DNA from: Cyclobacteriaceae bacterium
GTDB lineage: Bacteria; Bacteroidota; Bacteroidia; Cytophagales; Cyclobacteriaceae
Assembly: GCA_012033595.1 (NCBI GenBank)
Contig: JAAUQL010000010.1
Span: forward strand, 1-64,000
Direction of reading: 5' to 3'
DNA length: 64,000 nt
In this document: positions 30,394-39,856 of the stretch, piece by piece
Position numbering within the stretch: position 1 is the first letter of the stretch
Layout of the letters: the number at the start of each line of letters is the position of its first letter
Position numbers and translations under genes: made by a program
The notes under the pieces: generated by a model
Database searches by the model: none
What the model saw: only the letters and a program-made list of their open reading frames with translations
Told to the model about the DNA's origin: nothing

Positions 30394-30784
30394 GTTCGTA
30401 AGTTTATAAAATGCTATAAAACGGCTTATATGAAAATTCCAAAATACCTAATGTCAAGAGACAAATCTCAAATACATTCCAATATCGGAAAATTAAAAAT
30501 CCAAGAGGCTTTTTATCAATGGGTTTTTGGGTTTTAGTCATCATTAGTGGTTATTGATTTTTGTTATTTGATGCATAACGATACAATATGAACTACAGCT
30601 TTCAATATAGCATCGAATAGATAATACCTATACATGTGTCTTTCAGTTGTTGCCCTCAATCAGCCTTATGCATTTGGTTTATCGCACAATTTACTTCTAA
30701 ATATTGGGAGCGAAGCCTTTTTGGGGTCAGTGACCATTGTTGTTCATTTATTCTTTATTTTGCGTGGTAATTAAAAACCACGAT
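30394..30784 (+). other. Intergenic stretch without recognised features
   Basis: 391 AT-rich bases between divergent genes (SMP-30 protein and DUF4136 protein). It must hold both promoters. The best -7-like sequence on the plus strand (TATTTTG near 30757) lacks one base of the consensus. No ORF, hairpin or repeat was found. Confidence 0.4.
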
Positions 30785-31336
30785 ATGAAACTTATCTTTC
30801 CGATTGGCTTATTGGTGCTGTCCATGATGTACGCCTGCAGCAGTTCCACCAAGGTGTATTCCAGCAGAGACAAAAGCGTTGATTTTTCCAAATACAAAAC
30901 CTTTGATTTTTATGAAATTAAAGAGGAGCATCTGAAAATAAAAGAGGTGAACAGGCGCAGGCTGGCTATGGCCATAGAATTGGAGCTAGGCCAAAAAGGG
31001 ATAAAGAAGTCAGTAAATGAACCTGATTTGCTGGTAAATATCTACTCTTTGTTAAATCAAACAGAAAATACGTATTCAACAAATCCTTCGCGTGTAGGCT
31101 ATTATGGTGGTGTGAGTCCTTACGGCCTTGGTGTAGGCATTGTGGTTTCGCCGGAAAGCCATACCGAATACTACACCAGGGGTTCGGTAACCATAGACCT
31201 GGTAGACAGGCAGGAAAATAAGCTTGTGCTCGAAGGGGTGGCCAATATAGATGCCGGCAATGATGAAGATGCCGACAGAATCATCAACTACTCCGTAAAA
31301 AAGATTTTCAGTGAAATCCCAAATACTCCCCGGTAA
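30785..31336 (+). CDS. DUF4136 lipoprotein
   Basis: 183-residue envelope lipoprotein. I choose the ATG at 30785, because it begins a signal peptide (MKLIFPIGLLVLSMMYACSSS) with a lipobox; the longer frame adds 16 unlikely residues. DUF4136 features: VDFSKYKTFDFYE, RRRLAMAIELELGQKGIKKSVNEPDLLVNIY and a glycine/tyrosine-rich middle, then GSVTIDLVDRQENKLVLEGVANIDAG and NYSVKKIFSEIP. The function of this common Bacteroidota/Proteobacteria family is unknown. Confidence 0.85.
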   Translation: MKLIFPIGLLVLSMMYACSSSTKVYSSRDKSVDFSKYKTFDFYEIKEEHLKIKEVNRRRLAMAIELELGQKGIKKSVNEPDLLVNIYSLLNQTENTYSTNPSRVGYYGGVSPYGLGVGIVVSPESHTEYYTRGSVTIDLVDRQENKLVLEGVANIDAGNDEDADRIINYSVKKIFSEIPNTPR

Positions 31337-31349
31337 CGCACAAGCCCGC

Positions 31350-31375
31350 AATGTTAATATTTAGGTATTAACATT
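31350..31375. terminator. Bidirectional terminator
   Basis: Perfect 10-bp inverted repeat AATGTTAATA / TATTAACATT with a 6-nt loop between two convergent genes (ends at 31336 and 31384). It is followed by an AT-rich tract on the plus strand, so it can serve both genes. Confidence 0.7.
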
Positions 31376-31383
31376 GTATTATT

Positions 31384-31800
31384 TTATAATTCGGAAGATT
31401 TGTTGCTGGCATTGGCTTCATGATCCTGCCTAAGTTGCGCCATTGATTTTCTGAAATGGTAGCGTTGACGCACCACTTTGCTCGACCGGGCTTTTATGTT
31501 GTCTTTGCTGAGATAAAACCAGCCATTGCTTTCCATATAAGCTATCAAATCGGCTTCATCAGAGAATGTTTTGTGTTCTACCCCTTCCTTCAAAAACCAG
31601 TCGATATCTCTTCGTCGTCCATAAAAATCTGCCTTAGCAATAAATTTAGCTGGATCGAGAGGCTTTTTGACCAATTCCAAATTGATGGAAAAAACATTTT
31701 GATTGTTGAGATTCTTGCCCTGAGCGTAGATTTGGGCTTTTGAAGTGTTCCAGAATAGCAGCATAGCTACCGCCATTCCCAGATAGCGAAATTTAGTCAT
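31384..31800 (-). CDS. Secreted hypothetical protein
   Basis: 138-residue protein, not recognised. The N-terminus is a clear signal peptide (RYLGMAVAMLLFWNTSKAQ). The mature part has charged, helix-rich segments (FIAKADFYGRRRDIDWFLKEG, LIAYMESNGWFYLSKDN) and a basic tail, without cysteines or catalytic motifs. It is a single gene, convergent with the DUF4136 gene and followed upstream by the repeat block. Confidence 0.65.
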   Translation of the reverse strand: MTKFRYLGMAVAMLLFWNTSKAQIYAQGKNLNNQNVFSINLELVKKPLDPAKFIAKADFYGRRRDIDWFLKEGVEHKTFSDEADLIAYMESNGWFYLSKDNIKARSSKVVRQRYHFRKSMAQLRQDHEANASNKSSEL

Positions 31801-31964
31801 ATTAGTTGTTTGATTGGTGCATGTTGGAAGGGAGACGATGGGGCAAATATCAATATCAATTTGAAAGCCTTTCCTCCATGCCAGCAGTCACCTGGTTTAA
31901 CATTTAAAAAAAACACCTGTGTTATAAAGGTGTCAAAGGTAAAACACTTTTTCAAAAGATAAAG

Positions 31965-32672
31965 GGATTCAGTAAAAAGATCATTGCAGATTGACAGAGA
32001 TTGCCACGTCGCTATGCTGCGCAAGCGCTCCTCGCAAAGACGGCAAAATAGTGGGTTTTTTAGGGTCAATGGCTCCAGCTTTACGCCGTCTATGGCGCCT
32101 GCCTTACGCCGTCATTGCGAACGGAGCTTTTCGCGTAGTGCGGCAATCTGCCAGCGATTGGCCGGGAATGGGAAGATGTTTATATTTTCACTAATCCTGG
32201 TCATCCTGCAATCCTGCGCATCCTGATTCAGACAATTCGCAAAGACGGCAATAGTTTGTTGCGCCTGCCTTACGCCGTCATTGCGAACGGAGCTTTTCGC
32301 GTAGTGCGGCAATCTGCCAGCGATTGGCCGGGAACCATGAGGATCATTGCTTTATGAGAAGCGATTTATATTTTTCACTAAATCCTGGTCACTCCCTTTT
32401 TTCAAAGTGGGGCAGGGGGGATTCAGTAAAAAGATCATTGCAGATTGAGAGAGATTGCCTCGTCGCTATGCTGCGCAAGCGCTCCTCGCAAAGACGGCAA
32501 ATAGTGCGAACGGAGCTTTTCGCGTAGTGCGGCAATCTGCCAGCGATTGGCCGGGAACCATGAGGATCATTGCTTTATAGAAAGCGATTTATATTTTTCA
32601 CTAAATCCTGGTCATCCTGCAATCCTGCGCATCCTGATTCAGACAATTCACAAAGACGGCAATGGTGATCTC
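31965..32672. repeat. Mosaic cluster of three dispersed repeat families
   Basis: About 700 bases of noncoding DNA built from repeated modules. Family A: 31965-32053 and 32419-32506 (89 and 88 bp, nearly identical; contains GCGCAAGCGCTCCTCGCAAA between TTGCC and GGCAA ends). Family B: 32095-32168, 32261-32334 and a 5'-shortened copy 32505-32557 (contains GCGAACGGAGCTTTTCGCG). Family C: 32181-32253, partial 32366-32392, and 32590-32664 (contains CCTGGTCATCCTGCAATCC). Families A and B resemble the widespread GTCATTGCGAGGAGCG-type interspersed repeats, and C a common Bacteroidota repeat. Module order differs between copies, so this is not a simple tandem array and not CRISPR. Short ORFs inside are chance frames. 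Confidence 0.85.
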
Positions 32673-32768
32673 ACTCCAATCCACACGGGGTTTCTGATTG
32701 GGTCTGTCATGAGCGTTGATTTATGGCCATATGATACGTCGGGTCATTGGCCGCTACCTGCAAGGGCT

Positions 32769-33512
32769 TCAGCTATTCCAAATCTCCCATGATTTTTCGG
32801 CTTGCAGCTCCAACATTTCGAGGCCGTTTTTGGTGTGGGCCCCTCTTTTTTTGCCTTCAGCCAAAAAACTGGTTTCGGCCGGGTTGTAAATGAGATCGTA
32901 AAGGAAGTGCTCTTTGCCGAGCTGGCTGTAATCAATGCCGGGTTTTGCGTCGGTATTGGGCAACATCCCCAGGGGGGTAGTGTTAATGATCAGTTTGTGC
33001 TTATGTAAAAGCTCCGGGCGGCGCAGCAACTCGTGGTAGTCTATATCGCCTTTGGTGGCATCGCGCGACACTTTGAGGGTAGGAATATGCAAATCTTCCA
33101 GCACCGCCAACACCGCCCTGGCAGCACCGCCAATGCCAAGCACCATGGCATGGTACGATTTCACTTCCGGCAGCCAGGTTTCGAGCGACCTGCGAAAACC
33201 GTAGTAGTCGGAATTAAAGCCGGTTCTGTGGCCTTCAGCGCTTATTTTTACCACATTCACTGCTCCTACTTTTTTTGCGCTATGGTCCAAGCCATCGAGG
33301 TAGGCCATAATGTCGTGCTTATATGGAATGGTAACATTTAAACCCTGCAAACCTTCAATTTGAAAAATCTGATCAACTTTTTTGATCTCATCGATTTCGT
33401 ATAATTCGTAGGTGCAATCTTTAATATTTTCCGTAAGGAATTTATTGCTGAAGTATTTTTTAGAGAATGAATGACTGAGCGGAAAGCCTATCAGTCCGTA
33501 TGATTTTTTCAA
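32769..33512 (-). CDS. aroE: Shikimate dehydrogenase
   Basis: 247-residue NADP-dependent enzyme reducing 3-dehydroshikimate to shikimate in the aromatic pathway. The N-terminal substrate domain has GFPLSHSFSKKYFSNKF (SxS substrate motif) and NVTIPYKHDIMAYLD with the catalytic Lys. The Rossmann part has VLGIGGAARAVLAVL, IINTTPLGMLPN and the end YDLIYNPAETSFLAEGKKRGA followed by NGLEMLELQAEKSW. Slightly short, as usual in Bacteroidota. It is the last gene of a minus-strand cluster with DUF368, comA and a TPR gene; the repeat block lies beyond its stop. Confidence 0.93.
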   Translation of the reverse strand: MKKSYGLIGFPLSHSFSKKYFSNKFLTENIKDCTYELYEIDEIKKVDQIFQIEGLQGLNVTIPYKHDIMAYLDGLDHSAKKVGAVNVVKISAEGHRTGFNSDYYGFRRSLETWLPEVKSYHAMVLGIGGAARAVLAVLEDLHIPTLKVSRDATKGDIDYHELLRRPELLHKHKLIINTTPLGMLPNTDAKPGIDYSQLGKEHFLYDLIYNPAETSFLAEGKKRGAHTKNGLEMLELQAEKSWEIWNS

Positions 33513-33516
33513 TGGT

Positions 33517-34451
33517 TCAGTGGTTTTGCTTGGCTATCTGAGCTATTTTTTCAATGCCGATAATGATTAAAATGCCCAGGGAAAAGAACAGGAGTGCCTG
33601 TAGTACCAAGGGTTCGCCTATTTTGGCCATATACTCCGATGGCCAGAGGTTTTGTTGAATGACGGGGATGACCACGCCTTTGCTATCGAGCCGGGAGGTG
33701 ATGGTCTCTTTCCAGGGCCAGATTTTATTGAGCGAGCCGATCATAAAACCGGCGAGCATGGCCACGGTGACATCATGGTATCGCGATAGTAAAAAGGATA
33801 CCAGGCGCGTAAAGGTGAGCAGACCCACTACACAGCCCAGGCCAAATACTATAATGATGGGAAGATTGAAATCTTTGACCGCCTCTATGATGAATTCGAT
33901 TTGCCCAGGATAAGCAGGATAAAACTACCTGAAATGCCCGGAAGAATCATAGCGCAGATGGCGATGGCTCCCGAAGCGAAAATGAACAAATAATTGTCGG
34001 GCGTGGTGGCCGGCGTGGCACCTGTGATCAGGTAGGCAATGGCTATACCTGCTATACCGGCAAAGATCACGACCCACTTCCAGTGTTTTATTTCTCTGGA
34101 TACCACTATGGCCGATATAACGATGAGACCAAAAAAGAATGACCACAACTGAATCGGATGGTTGTTGAGCAGATAGTGGATAAGCTTGGCAAGTGAGAGG
34201 ATGCTTACCAGTATCCCCGATAGCAGCGTGACGAGGAATTTTCCGTTTACGTGCTCCCAGAGTGCGGCAATACGCCCTTTGAGTAACAGTTGAATGGCCT
34301 GTTGGTCAAAGGATTTGATGCTGTTGAGCAGCTCTTCGTAGATGCCTGTGATAAAGGCAATGGTGCCCCCTGAAACTCCCGGCACTACATCTGCGCCACC
34401 CATGCTCATGCCTTTCAAAAAGAGCAAAACATAGTCTTTAACTTTGTTCAT
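33517..34451 (-). CDS. DUF368 polytopic membrane protein (frameshifted)
   Basis: Membrane protein with about eight to nine hydrophobic segments. The family start MGGADVVPGVSGGTIAFITGIYEELL is visible near residue 15, and a repeat of the motif, MILPGISGSFILLILG, appears later. DUF368 proteins (PopT-like) have been linked to undecaprenyl-phosphate translocation; that role for this protein is inference. The frame breaks at the minus-strand AAA at 33900-33902. Adding one A continues GKIEFIIEAVKDFNLPIIIVFGLGCVVGLLTFTRLV into the second ORF, giving about 312 residues, the family length. It lies four bases before aroE. Confidence 0.85.
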
Positions 34452-34485
34452 GATTGTGTACTTAAAATATCGGTGAGGACAATTG

Positions 34486-35256
34486 CTATGTCGGGCTCTG
34501 GTTCAAAAAGTGGCTGAAAGTGTCGCCCCTAAGGCCTATCCTGATGGTTTCCAAAGGTACCAGTTCATTGGGGGCGATATTGCCGAGGTTTACGTTACTT
34601 CCCAATAATTTGATAAACCAGACCTGCTGGGCTTTTTGAGGGGCTTCCCATATGATGTTTTCAAATGGTATTTTTGTCAGTATTTCCTCTACCAGACCCG
34701 ATCGCACTTCGCCGGTCGATCGGAACAGACCTACGTTACCGCTTTCTCTTGCCTCGCCTATCACCTTCCAGGCTCCGGCTTCCAGCTCATCCTGCATCAG
34801 TTTAATCCATTTGTAGGGGGGGATGATCTTATCCACGTCTTTGGAACCTACCTCCGATAGCACGGTCACTTTTTTGGAAAGTTTATGGATGAAATCGCAC
34901 TTGAGGTCATGATCGAGTTCTATGGAACCATCAGATACTTCGGCATAGTCAAGTTCATATTTTTCGAGCAATTCTAAATACTGGTCAAACATGCCTCTGA
35001 CGATGAAGGCTTCGAAGAGCGTTCCACCAAAGTACGCGGGGATGCCGGCCTTTTTGTATAATTTCAATTTTTCTTTGAGGTTGGGGGTGACAAAGGAAGT
35101 ACCCCAGCCCAGCTTTATCACGTCCACATAGTTGCCACATACACTCAAAAAATCCTCTGCTTCCCGTGTGCTCAGGCCTTTGTCCATCACCATGGTGAGT
35201 CCGACCTGACGTGGTTTTACGCTTCTTTCTGGTATTTGACTTAAAAAGTAGTTCAT
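34486..35256 (-). CDS. comA: Phosphosulfolactate synthase (ComA family)
   Basis: 256-residue TIM-barrel enzyme that adds sulfite to phosphoenolpyruvate to give (2R)-phospho-3-sulfolactate. Family features: GLTMVMDKGLSTREAEDFL, YVDVIKLGWGTSFV, KLYKKAGIPAYFGGTLFEAF, YAEVSDGSIEL, VLSEVGSKD, VIGEARESGNVG and IIWEAPQKAQQVWFI. Known in archaeal coenzyme M and Bacillus sulfolactate synthesis. In Bacteroidota its product could feed sulfonate or sulfonolipid formation, which is inference. It overlaps the TPR gene by four bases, and no comB or comC lies nearby. Confidence 0.9.
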   Translation of the reverse strand: MNYFLSQIPERSVKPRQVGLTMVMDKGLSTREAEDFLSVCGNYVDVIKLGWGTSFVTPNLKEKLKLYKKAGIPAYFGGTLFEAFIVRGMFDQYLELLEKYELDYAEVSDGSIELDHDLKCDFIHKLSKKVTVLSEVGSKDVDKIIPPYKWIKLMQDELEAGAWKVIGEARESGNVGLFRSTGEVRSGLVEEILTKIPFENIIWEAPQKAQQVWFIKLLGSNVNLGNIAPNELVPLETIRIGLRGDTFSHFLNQSPT

Positions 35257-36659
35257 TTATTATTCTTTCTAAATTGATCAATTATTTTAAAAAGTGCTTT
35301 TTGTGTCTCTAGTTTGGGGAAAAATTCCAACAGATCGACATGCTTGTCAAAGTCGATCAGGAGGGCATTTTCCAATTGGTTATAAGCTTCTTTGTATCTG
35401 CCCAGGGCCATCAGATAAGCAGTGGCCCTATAGTACAGATCGGCCTCTTCGGGCAAGTCGTTCAGCGCATTTACGATTATTTCCAACGCCCTGTCATAGT
35501 TGCCTTGTTCATAATATACAAAAGACCAGTCCAGAATAATGTCCAGGTCTTCGGGATCGAGCATGCTGGCTTCTTCATAGGCATCGAGGCTCGATACCAG
35601 GTTGCCCACGTGGTATTCTGCTTCGGCTACTTTTTTCCAGTATTCTGAGTTTTCGCAATCTAGTTTCAGGGCGCGGTTGAGGAAGTGTATGGCTTCGTAC
35701 CATTTGTCCTGATACGCCAGGCATTTGCCCACACCATACCATGCTTCGTCGTAGAAGGCATCAATTTTTGCGGCCTTTTGATAGTATTTTACTGCCAGGT
35801 CGTAGTGTTCGAGCATTTCGTAGGCTTCTGCCAGGCTGCAATAGGTCTCGGCGCTGGCGCCTTCTATTTCAAGCGTTTTTTTGAATGAATCTACAGCCTG
35901 GGTGTATTTTTCGAGGCTCATGTAGGTATTGCCTGCATTGAAATAGGCGGAAGCAAAATTTTCATCAATCAGCGTGGCATACTCGTAGGCGTTGATGGCT
36001 TCTTCAAATTTCTCCAGCTTGTTGTACACAATGCCCAGGTTGTACCAGGCAAAATGCGAATAGGGATCCTGGTCGATGAATTTGGTGTAGTAAGATATGC
36101 TATGCTCCAGTTGGTTGGTGATGTCGAGACAATAGGCCAGTTCGTAGAGGGCATTTTCGTGTACTATGTCTATCTCTATGGCTTTTTTGTAGTTTTCGAT
36201 GGCCTCATTGTATTCGAAGGCATTTTGATGAGCGAGACCTATCTGGTAGTACAGATCCGCTTTGTCTTCGCTAAAGGGCAAGGCCATTTCGAAATAGGCA
36301 ATGGCTTGCTTGTGCAATCCCTGCACCAGAAATAGGTTTCCCTTCATACTGTATATTTCTGTATCGTTGGGTTGCAGGGCCATGGCCTTTTCGAGTATGG
36401 CCAGGCTTTGGTCGTATTTTTCCAGGTTGATTAATACCTGGGCTTTTTCCAACATGAGGTCGGTAGAAAAAGGGTACTGGTCTATGGCGATGTTGCACGC
36501 CTTCAGCGCCATCTTGTTTTTGCCCAGCTCTACATAGTGGCTTATGATTTCCTCCAGTTGTTCGATCTGGTAAAATTCCAGCGTATCATTCTTAAGCTGT
36601 GCTTCAAATGTCTTTATTAAAGTATTCAACTCATCCTTTCTCTTAAATTGCTCGCCCAT
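35253..36659 (-). CDS. Tetratricopeptide-repeat protein
   Basis: 468-residue cytoplasmic protein made almost wholly of TPR helices. About ten 34-residue repeats are visible (for example QALAYFEMALPFSEDKADLYYQIGLAHQ, FEEAINAYEYATLIDENFASAYFNAGNTYM, YTQAVDSFKKTLEIEGASAETYCSLAEAY). There is no signal peptide or catalytic domain. It starts the cluster and is translationally coupled to comA. A protein-scaffold role is probable; nothing more specific can be read. Several long antisense frames over this gene are ignored because the TPR periodicity is unmistakable on this strand. Confidence 0.9.
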   Translation of the reverse strand: MGEQFKRKDELNTLIKTFEAQLKNDTLEFYQIEQLEEIISHYVELGKNKMALKACNIAIDQYPFSTDLMLEKAQVLINLEKYDQSLAILEKAMALQPNDTEIYSMKGNLFLVQGLHKQAIAYFEMALPFSEDKADLYYQIGLAHQNAFEYNEAIENYKKAIEIDIVHENALYELAYCLDITNQLEHSISYYTKFIDQDPYSHFAWYNLGIVYNKLEKFEEAINAYEYATLIDENFASAYFNAGNTYMSLEKYTQAVDSFKKTLEIEGASAETYCSLAEAYEMLEHYDLAVKYYQKAAKIDAFYDEAWYGVGKCLAYQDKWYEAIHFLNRALKLDCENSEYWKKVAEAEYHVGNLVSSLDAYEEASMLDPEDLDIILDWSFVYYEQGNYDRALEIIVNALNDLPEEADLYYRATAYLMALGRYKEAYNQLENALLIDFDKHVDLLEFFPKLETQKALFKIIDQFRKNNK

Positions 36660-36760
36660 GGTCTAAGTCAAATTTTTTAATGCAGCCAAAGCGTGCATAT
36701 TAGTGAAAAAAACTAAAATCGAAAAATAGAAGATATAAATTATACCATGTGTAAACCTCA

Positions 36761-37498
36761 TCACAAAGTCAATAACGTACGGTTTAAAATATGCGGCGCA
36801 TCAAATGCTTTGGCGTGTTTTTGCATGCTTTTGCCAGCAATAATATCGGCCTGGTAAGCGCTGTGACAATCGGTGCCTACAAAGTCGATCATGCCGGCCT
36901 GGAGCAGCTCTCGGGCAAGCCTTTTAACCTCATTGGAATAAAAACCGGTGAGCGAAAGCATGTTCAGTTGAAAGAGCAAATTCATGCTTCTGAGTTTTTG
37001 AATCAGATCCCAGTTGCCCTGCAAATACACGTAGCGCTCAGGATGTGCCAATACGGGCCGATAGCCATTGGTATTCATTTTAAAAATCGCCTCTTCCAAA
37101 AAGAACGGTTTGTTGAGAAACGAAGTCTCGAACAAGAGGTATTTTTTCCCAAAAGAAAGCAATGGCTCCTGCGTGGCCAGTCGAGACAGCAGGGTTTCGT
37201 CCAGGAAGTACTCCGCTGCCGCGTCCAATTCTATGTCCAGTTGCTCTTTGCTGAGTTGCGCCTGTACGACGGCCAACTTTTTCAATATGGCGGTATCGCT
37301 ATTGGGATAGTGGTCGCTCATGACATGTGGGGTGGTCACGACCTTTTGATACCCAAGTTTTTTTAGCGTTTTTAATATATAAATGCTTTCTTCCACTGAT
37401 TTTACGCCATCATCCAATCCCGGCAACAAGTGCGAATGGATATCGACCCTCAGCGGAAAAGCTGTATTCTTTGGAGTTTTTTTGAATAATCCAAACAT
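36761..37498 (-). CDS. CpsB/CapC-type tyrosine-protein phosphatase (PHP family)
   Basis: 245-residue metal-dependent phosphatase. The N-terminal PHP motif is VDIHSHLLPGLDDGVKSVEES, followed by VVTTPHVMSDHYPN, the metal-ligand Glu in AAAEYFLD, PVLAHPERYVYL and a C-terminal DFVGTDCHSA. This family dephosphorylates the autophosphorylated Wzc-type tyrosine kinase and so controls polysaccharide export. The gene follows the kinase by five bases, which supports that role. Last gene of the polysaccharide operon. Confidence 0.92.
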   Translation of the reverse strand: MFGLFKKTPKNTAFPLRVDIHSHLLPGLDDGVKSVEESIYILKTLKKLGYQKVVTTPHVMSDHYPNSDTAILKKLAVVQAQLSKEQLDIELDAAAEYFLDETLLSRLATQEPLLSFGKKYLLFETSFLNKPFFLEEAIFKMNTNGYRPVLAHPERYVYLQGNWDLIQKLRSMNLLFQLNMLSLTGFYSNEVKRLARELLQAGMIDFVGTDCHSAYQADIIAGKSMQKHAKAFDAPHILNRTLLTL

Positions 37499-37503
37499 AC
37501 CCT

Positions 37504-39846
37504 TCAGGATTGAAACAGTTTTTTGAGCTTATTCTTTTTGCTTACGGGCGACTCTTCGTAATAGCCTTTGCCATACTTCGATCCGTTAGAGGCCCTTTTG
37601 GTCGAGTTCAGTATCAGCGCCAGGTTACTGAGTTTGTGTACTTTCACCAGGCGGTTTATATTTTTGATGAAGGATTTTTTGGAAAATTCTGCCCGGACAA
37701 TATAAATGGGTATGGAGGCGATTTTTAACGCGTGGATGCCATCTGTCACCAGCCCCACCGGTGGCGTGTCTATGATAATGACATCATACTTCAATTGCAA
37801 TTCGGCGATCAAGGCTTCAAATTCACCACCGAGGATCAACTCTGACGGATTGGGCGGAATGGGCCCGGCCGGGATATAATCCAGATATTCGAGTTCTGTC
37901 TTGTGAAGGCATTCTTCTACACTGTGTTTGTTGATAAGAATGGTGCTGAGACCTTTGCTCACGTCGGTGCTTTCGAATACTTCCTGAAACCTCGGACGGC
38001 GCATATCGAGGTCGATCAGTACCACCCGGGTATGGAGCAGGCTGATGATGCCCCCCAGGTTGGCGGCAACAAATGTCTTGCCCTCACCGCTGATGGTGCT
38101 GGTGACCGCCAGAATCGGTTTTTTTCCTTTACCATTCAAAAATTCGAGATTGGTGCGCACAGAGCGGAATGACTCGCTGATTTCCGATTTCAACTTGTCA
38201 TTGACCACCAGCCGGGTTCCCTTGGTTTTATCAAAAGGATAATAGGGAATGGTGCCCAGCACAAAGGCCGACGACATTCTTTCGAGCTCTTGCTGGCTGG
38301 TCACTTTATTGTGCAACAAATAGCTGGTGCCTATATACAGCATGCTGAGAAACAAGCCAGCGATCAGTCCAATGCCATAGTAAAATATTTTGTTGGGCGA
38401 AATCGGCTCACCCGGACTTGAGGCAGGAGATAAAATCCGGTATTCGGTGACGGTGCCTGCCTGGGCGAGTTCAAACTCTGCCTTGTTTTTCATTAGCGAA
38501 AGATAAAACTCCTCATACAGGCCGTAGTATCGACGGGTTTTACTAAACTCTGTTCGTTTGGAGGGCAACTCGACAAACTCCGATTCGAGTTGATTGCGCC
38601 TTGACATCAGATCGTCGAGGTTTTCGTACAGGCGGGTGCGTGTAGCTTCTATTGAGCTGATAAGACGTTCTTTCAGAAAGGCAATCTCCTGTTCTTTTTT
38701 CTGATAGGCAAAGGTATTTTGATTATAAGAGCTTAAGATCGCCCTTTTGTCTTCCAGCAAGGTGACCAGGCGGTCTATTTCCCCTCTTACATTATCAGGA
38801 AATAAGGAAGAGGTCGGGTTGAAGTCATCCATGCTTTCGTTGATGATCTGGTCGTAGGCATCGTTATAGGCTTTGATTTTTTGCTGTAGGTTGTATTTCT
38901 GCGAGTCGAGTTTGTCGAGCATGACAATGGTTTTGGACAAATTGGCTCCCAGGTCAGTGGTTTTGTTGTCTATGGTAAACTCCTCAAAATAGCTTTCCAG
39001 CTCTCCGAGTTTGCGTTCTGTCTGGGTCAGTTGCTCGTTCAGGAAGTTGATTTTTTGTTTGTTGGCCTTGTTTTTTTCGAGTTGGGTGTAGTAGATATAC
39101 AGTGTATCTATGGCATGCACTATGTCCTGGGCTTTTTGCTTGTTGTAATCTCTGAATGAAATGGTGATGGTGTTGGCTTTGAAATCGAGCGGTTCTACCG
39201 ACAGGCTTCGATTGATGTAGTCTAATATGCTGGTCTCGGTGTTGAGGGTAAAAAAGTATCTGCCGTTCAGATAGGGATGGTAATCATTGGGCAAAGTCAC
39301 CAGGATGGTACAATCTCTGATCACGACGGTATCGCCAAAATTGTATGTCTTGCTGCTGGTGCTGCCTTCATCATATTGCAGCAGATAGTGGTTGGCGTCC
39401 AGTATTTCCAAATCTATAGGCCGGTCATATGCCGATTTAGAAGCTTCAATTATACAGACACTAAATGGAGCTCCCGGATAGCGCTCTTCGTAAAGTATAT
39501 CGCCGTATTTGTAATAGCTGACATCATATCCGAGGGTTTCGGCCACCCGGCTGAGAAACAAACGTGATTTGATAATTTCTATCTCTCGGGCCAGGTTGTT
39601 GATGTCGTCGTCGAAGCTTTTAAAGCCAAATACTTTGGCGTCGCTCTTGATATCCAACTGCAAAATCGAATTGGATTGAAAAAGCTGCTTGGTATAGCGT
39701 ATGGCCAGGGTGGCTATAAACAGGGAAATGGCCAGGAAAATGATGACCACCGGAATGCTTTTTAAGAAGACACTCTTCAGCTTTTCCAAATCGAAGCTCT
39801 CGAATGGTGTTTGATTATCTAAACCGCTTGTTTCCTGTTTGGCCAA
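37504..39846 (-). CDS. Polysaccharide co-polymerase / tyrosine autokinase (Wzc-like)
   Basis: 780-residue inner-membrane protein. A first membrane helix is at about 32-52 (SIPVVIIFLAISLFIATLAI), followed by a long periplasmic Wzz domain with coiled coils (about 250-450), a second helix (about 490-510, FYYGIGLIAGLFLSMLYIGTSYL), then the BY-kinase domain: Walker A STISGEGKTFVAANLG (about 585), A' VVLIDLDMRRPRF and B VIIIDTPPVG. The Tyr-rich tail is short (SKYGKGYYEESP). It controls chain length and export with the Wza channel encoded just before it and the phosphatase after it. Confidence 0.93.
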   Translation of the reverse strand: MAKQETSGLDNQTPFESFDLEKLKSVFLKSIPVVIIFLAISLFIATLAIRYTKQLFQSNSILQLDIKSDAKVFGFKSFDDDINNLAREIEIIKSRLFLSRVAETLGYDVSYYKYGDILYEERYPGAPFSVCIIEASKSAYDRPIDLEILDANHYLLQYDEGSTSSKTYNFGDTVVIRDCTILVTLPNDYHPYLNGRYFFTLNTETSILDYINRSLSVEPLDFKANTITISFRDYNKQKAQDIVHAIDTLYIYYTQLEKNKANKQKINFLNEQLTQTERKLGELESYFEEFTIDNKTTDLGANLSKTIVMLDKLDSQKYNLQQKIKAYNDAYDQIINESMDDFNPTSSLFPDNVRGEIDRLVTLLEDKRAILSSYNQNTFAYQKKEQEIAFLKERLISSIEATRTRLYENLDDLMSRRNQLESEFVELPSKRTEFSKTRRYYGLYEEFYLSLMKNKAEFELAQAGTVTEYRILSPASSPGEPISPNKIFYYGIGLIAGLFLSMLYIGTSYLLHNKVTSQQELERMSSAFVLGTIPYYPFDKTKGTRLVVNDKLKSEISESFRSVRTNLEFLNGKGKKPILAVTSTISGEGKTFVAANLGGIISLLHTRVVLIDLDMRRPRFQEVFESTDVSKGLSTILINKHSVEECLHKTELEYLDYIPAGPIPPNPSELILGGEFEALIAELQLKYDVIIIDTPPVGLVTDGIHALKIASIPIYIVRAEFSKKSFIKNINRLVKVHKLSNLALILNSTKRASNGSKYGKGYYEESPVSKKNKLKKLFQS

Positions 39847-39856
39847 TGGTATTTGT

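Noticed and set aside
31965-32672. CRISPR array
   Set aside because: Repeats are 70-90 bases, belong to three families and lack unique spacers of regular length; no cas genes are in the window.
31984-32792. Several plus-strand ORFs of 60-80 codons in the repeat block
   Set aside because: They repeat the same words because of the repeats, lack protein-like composition and change frame between copies.
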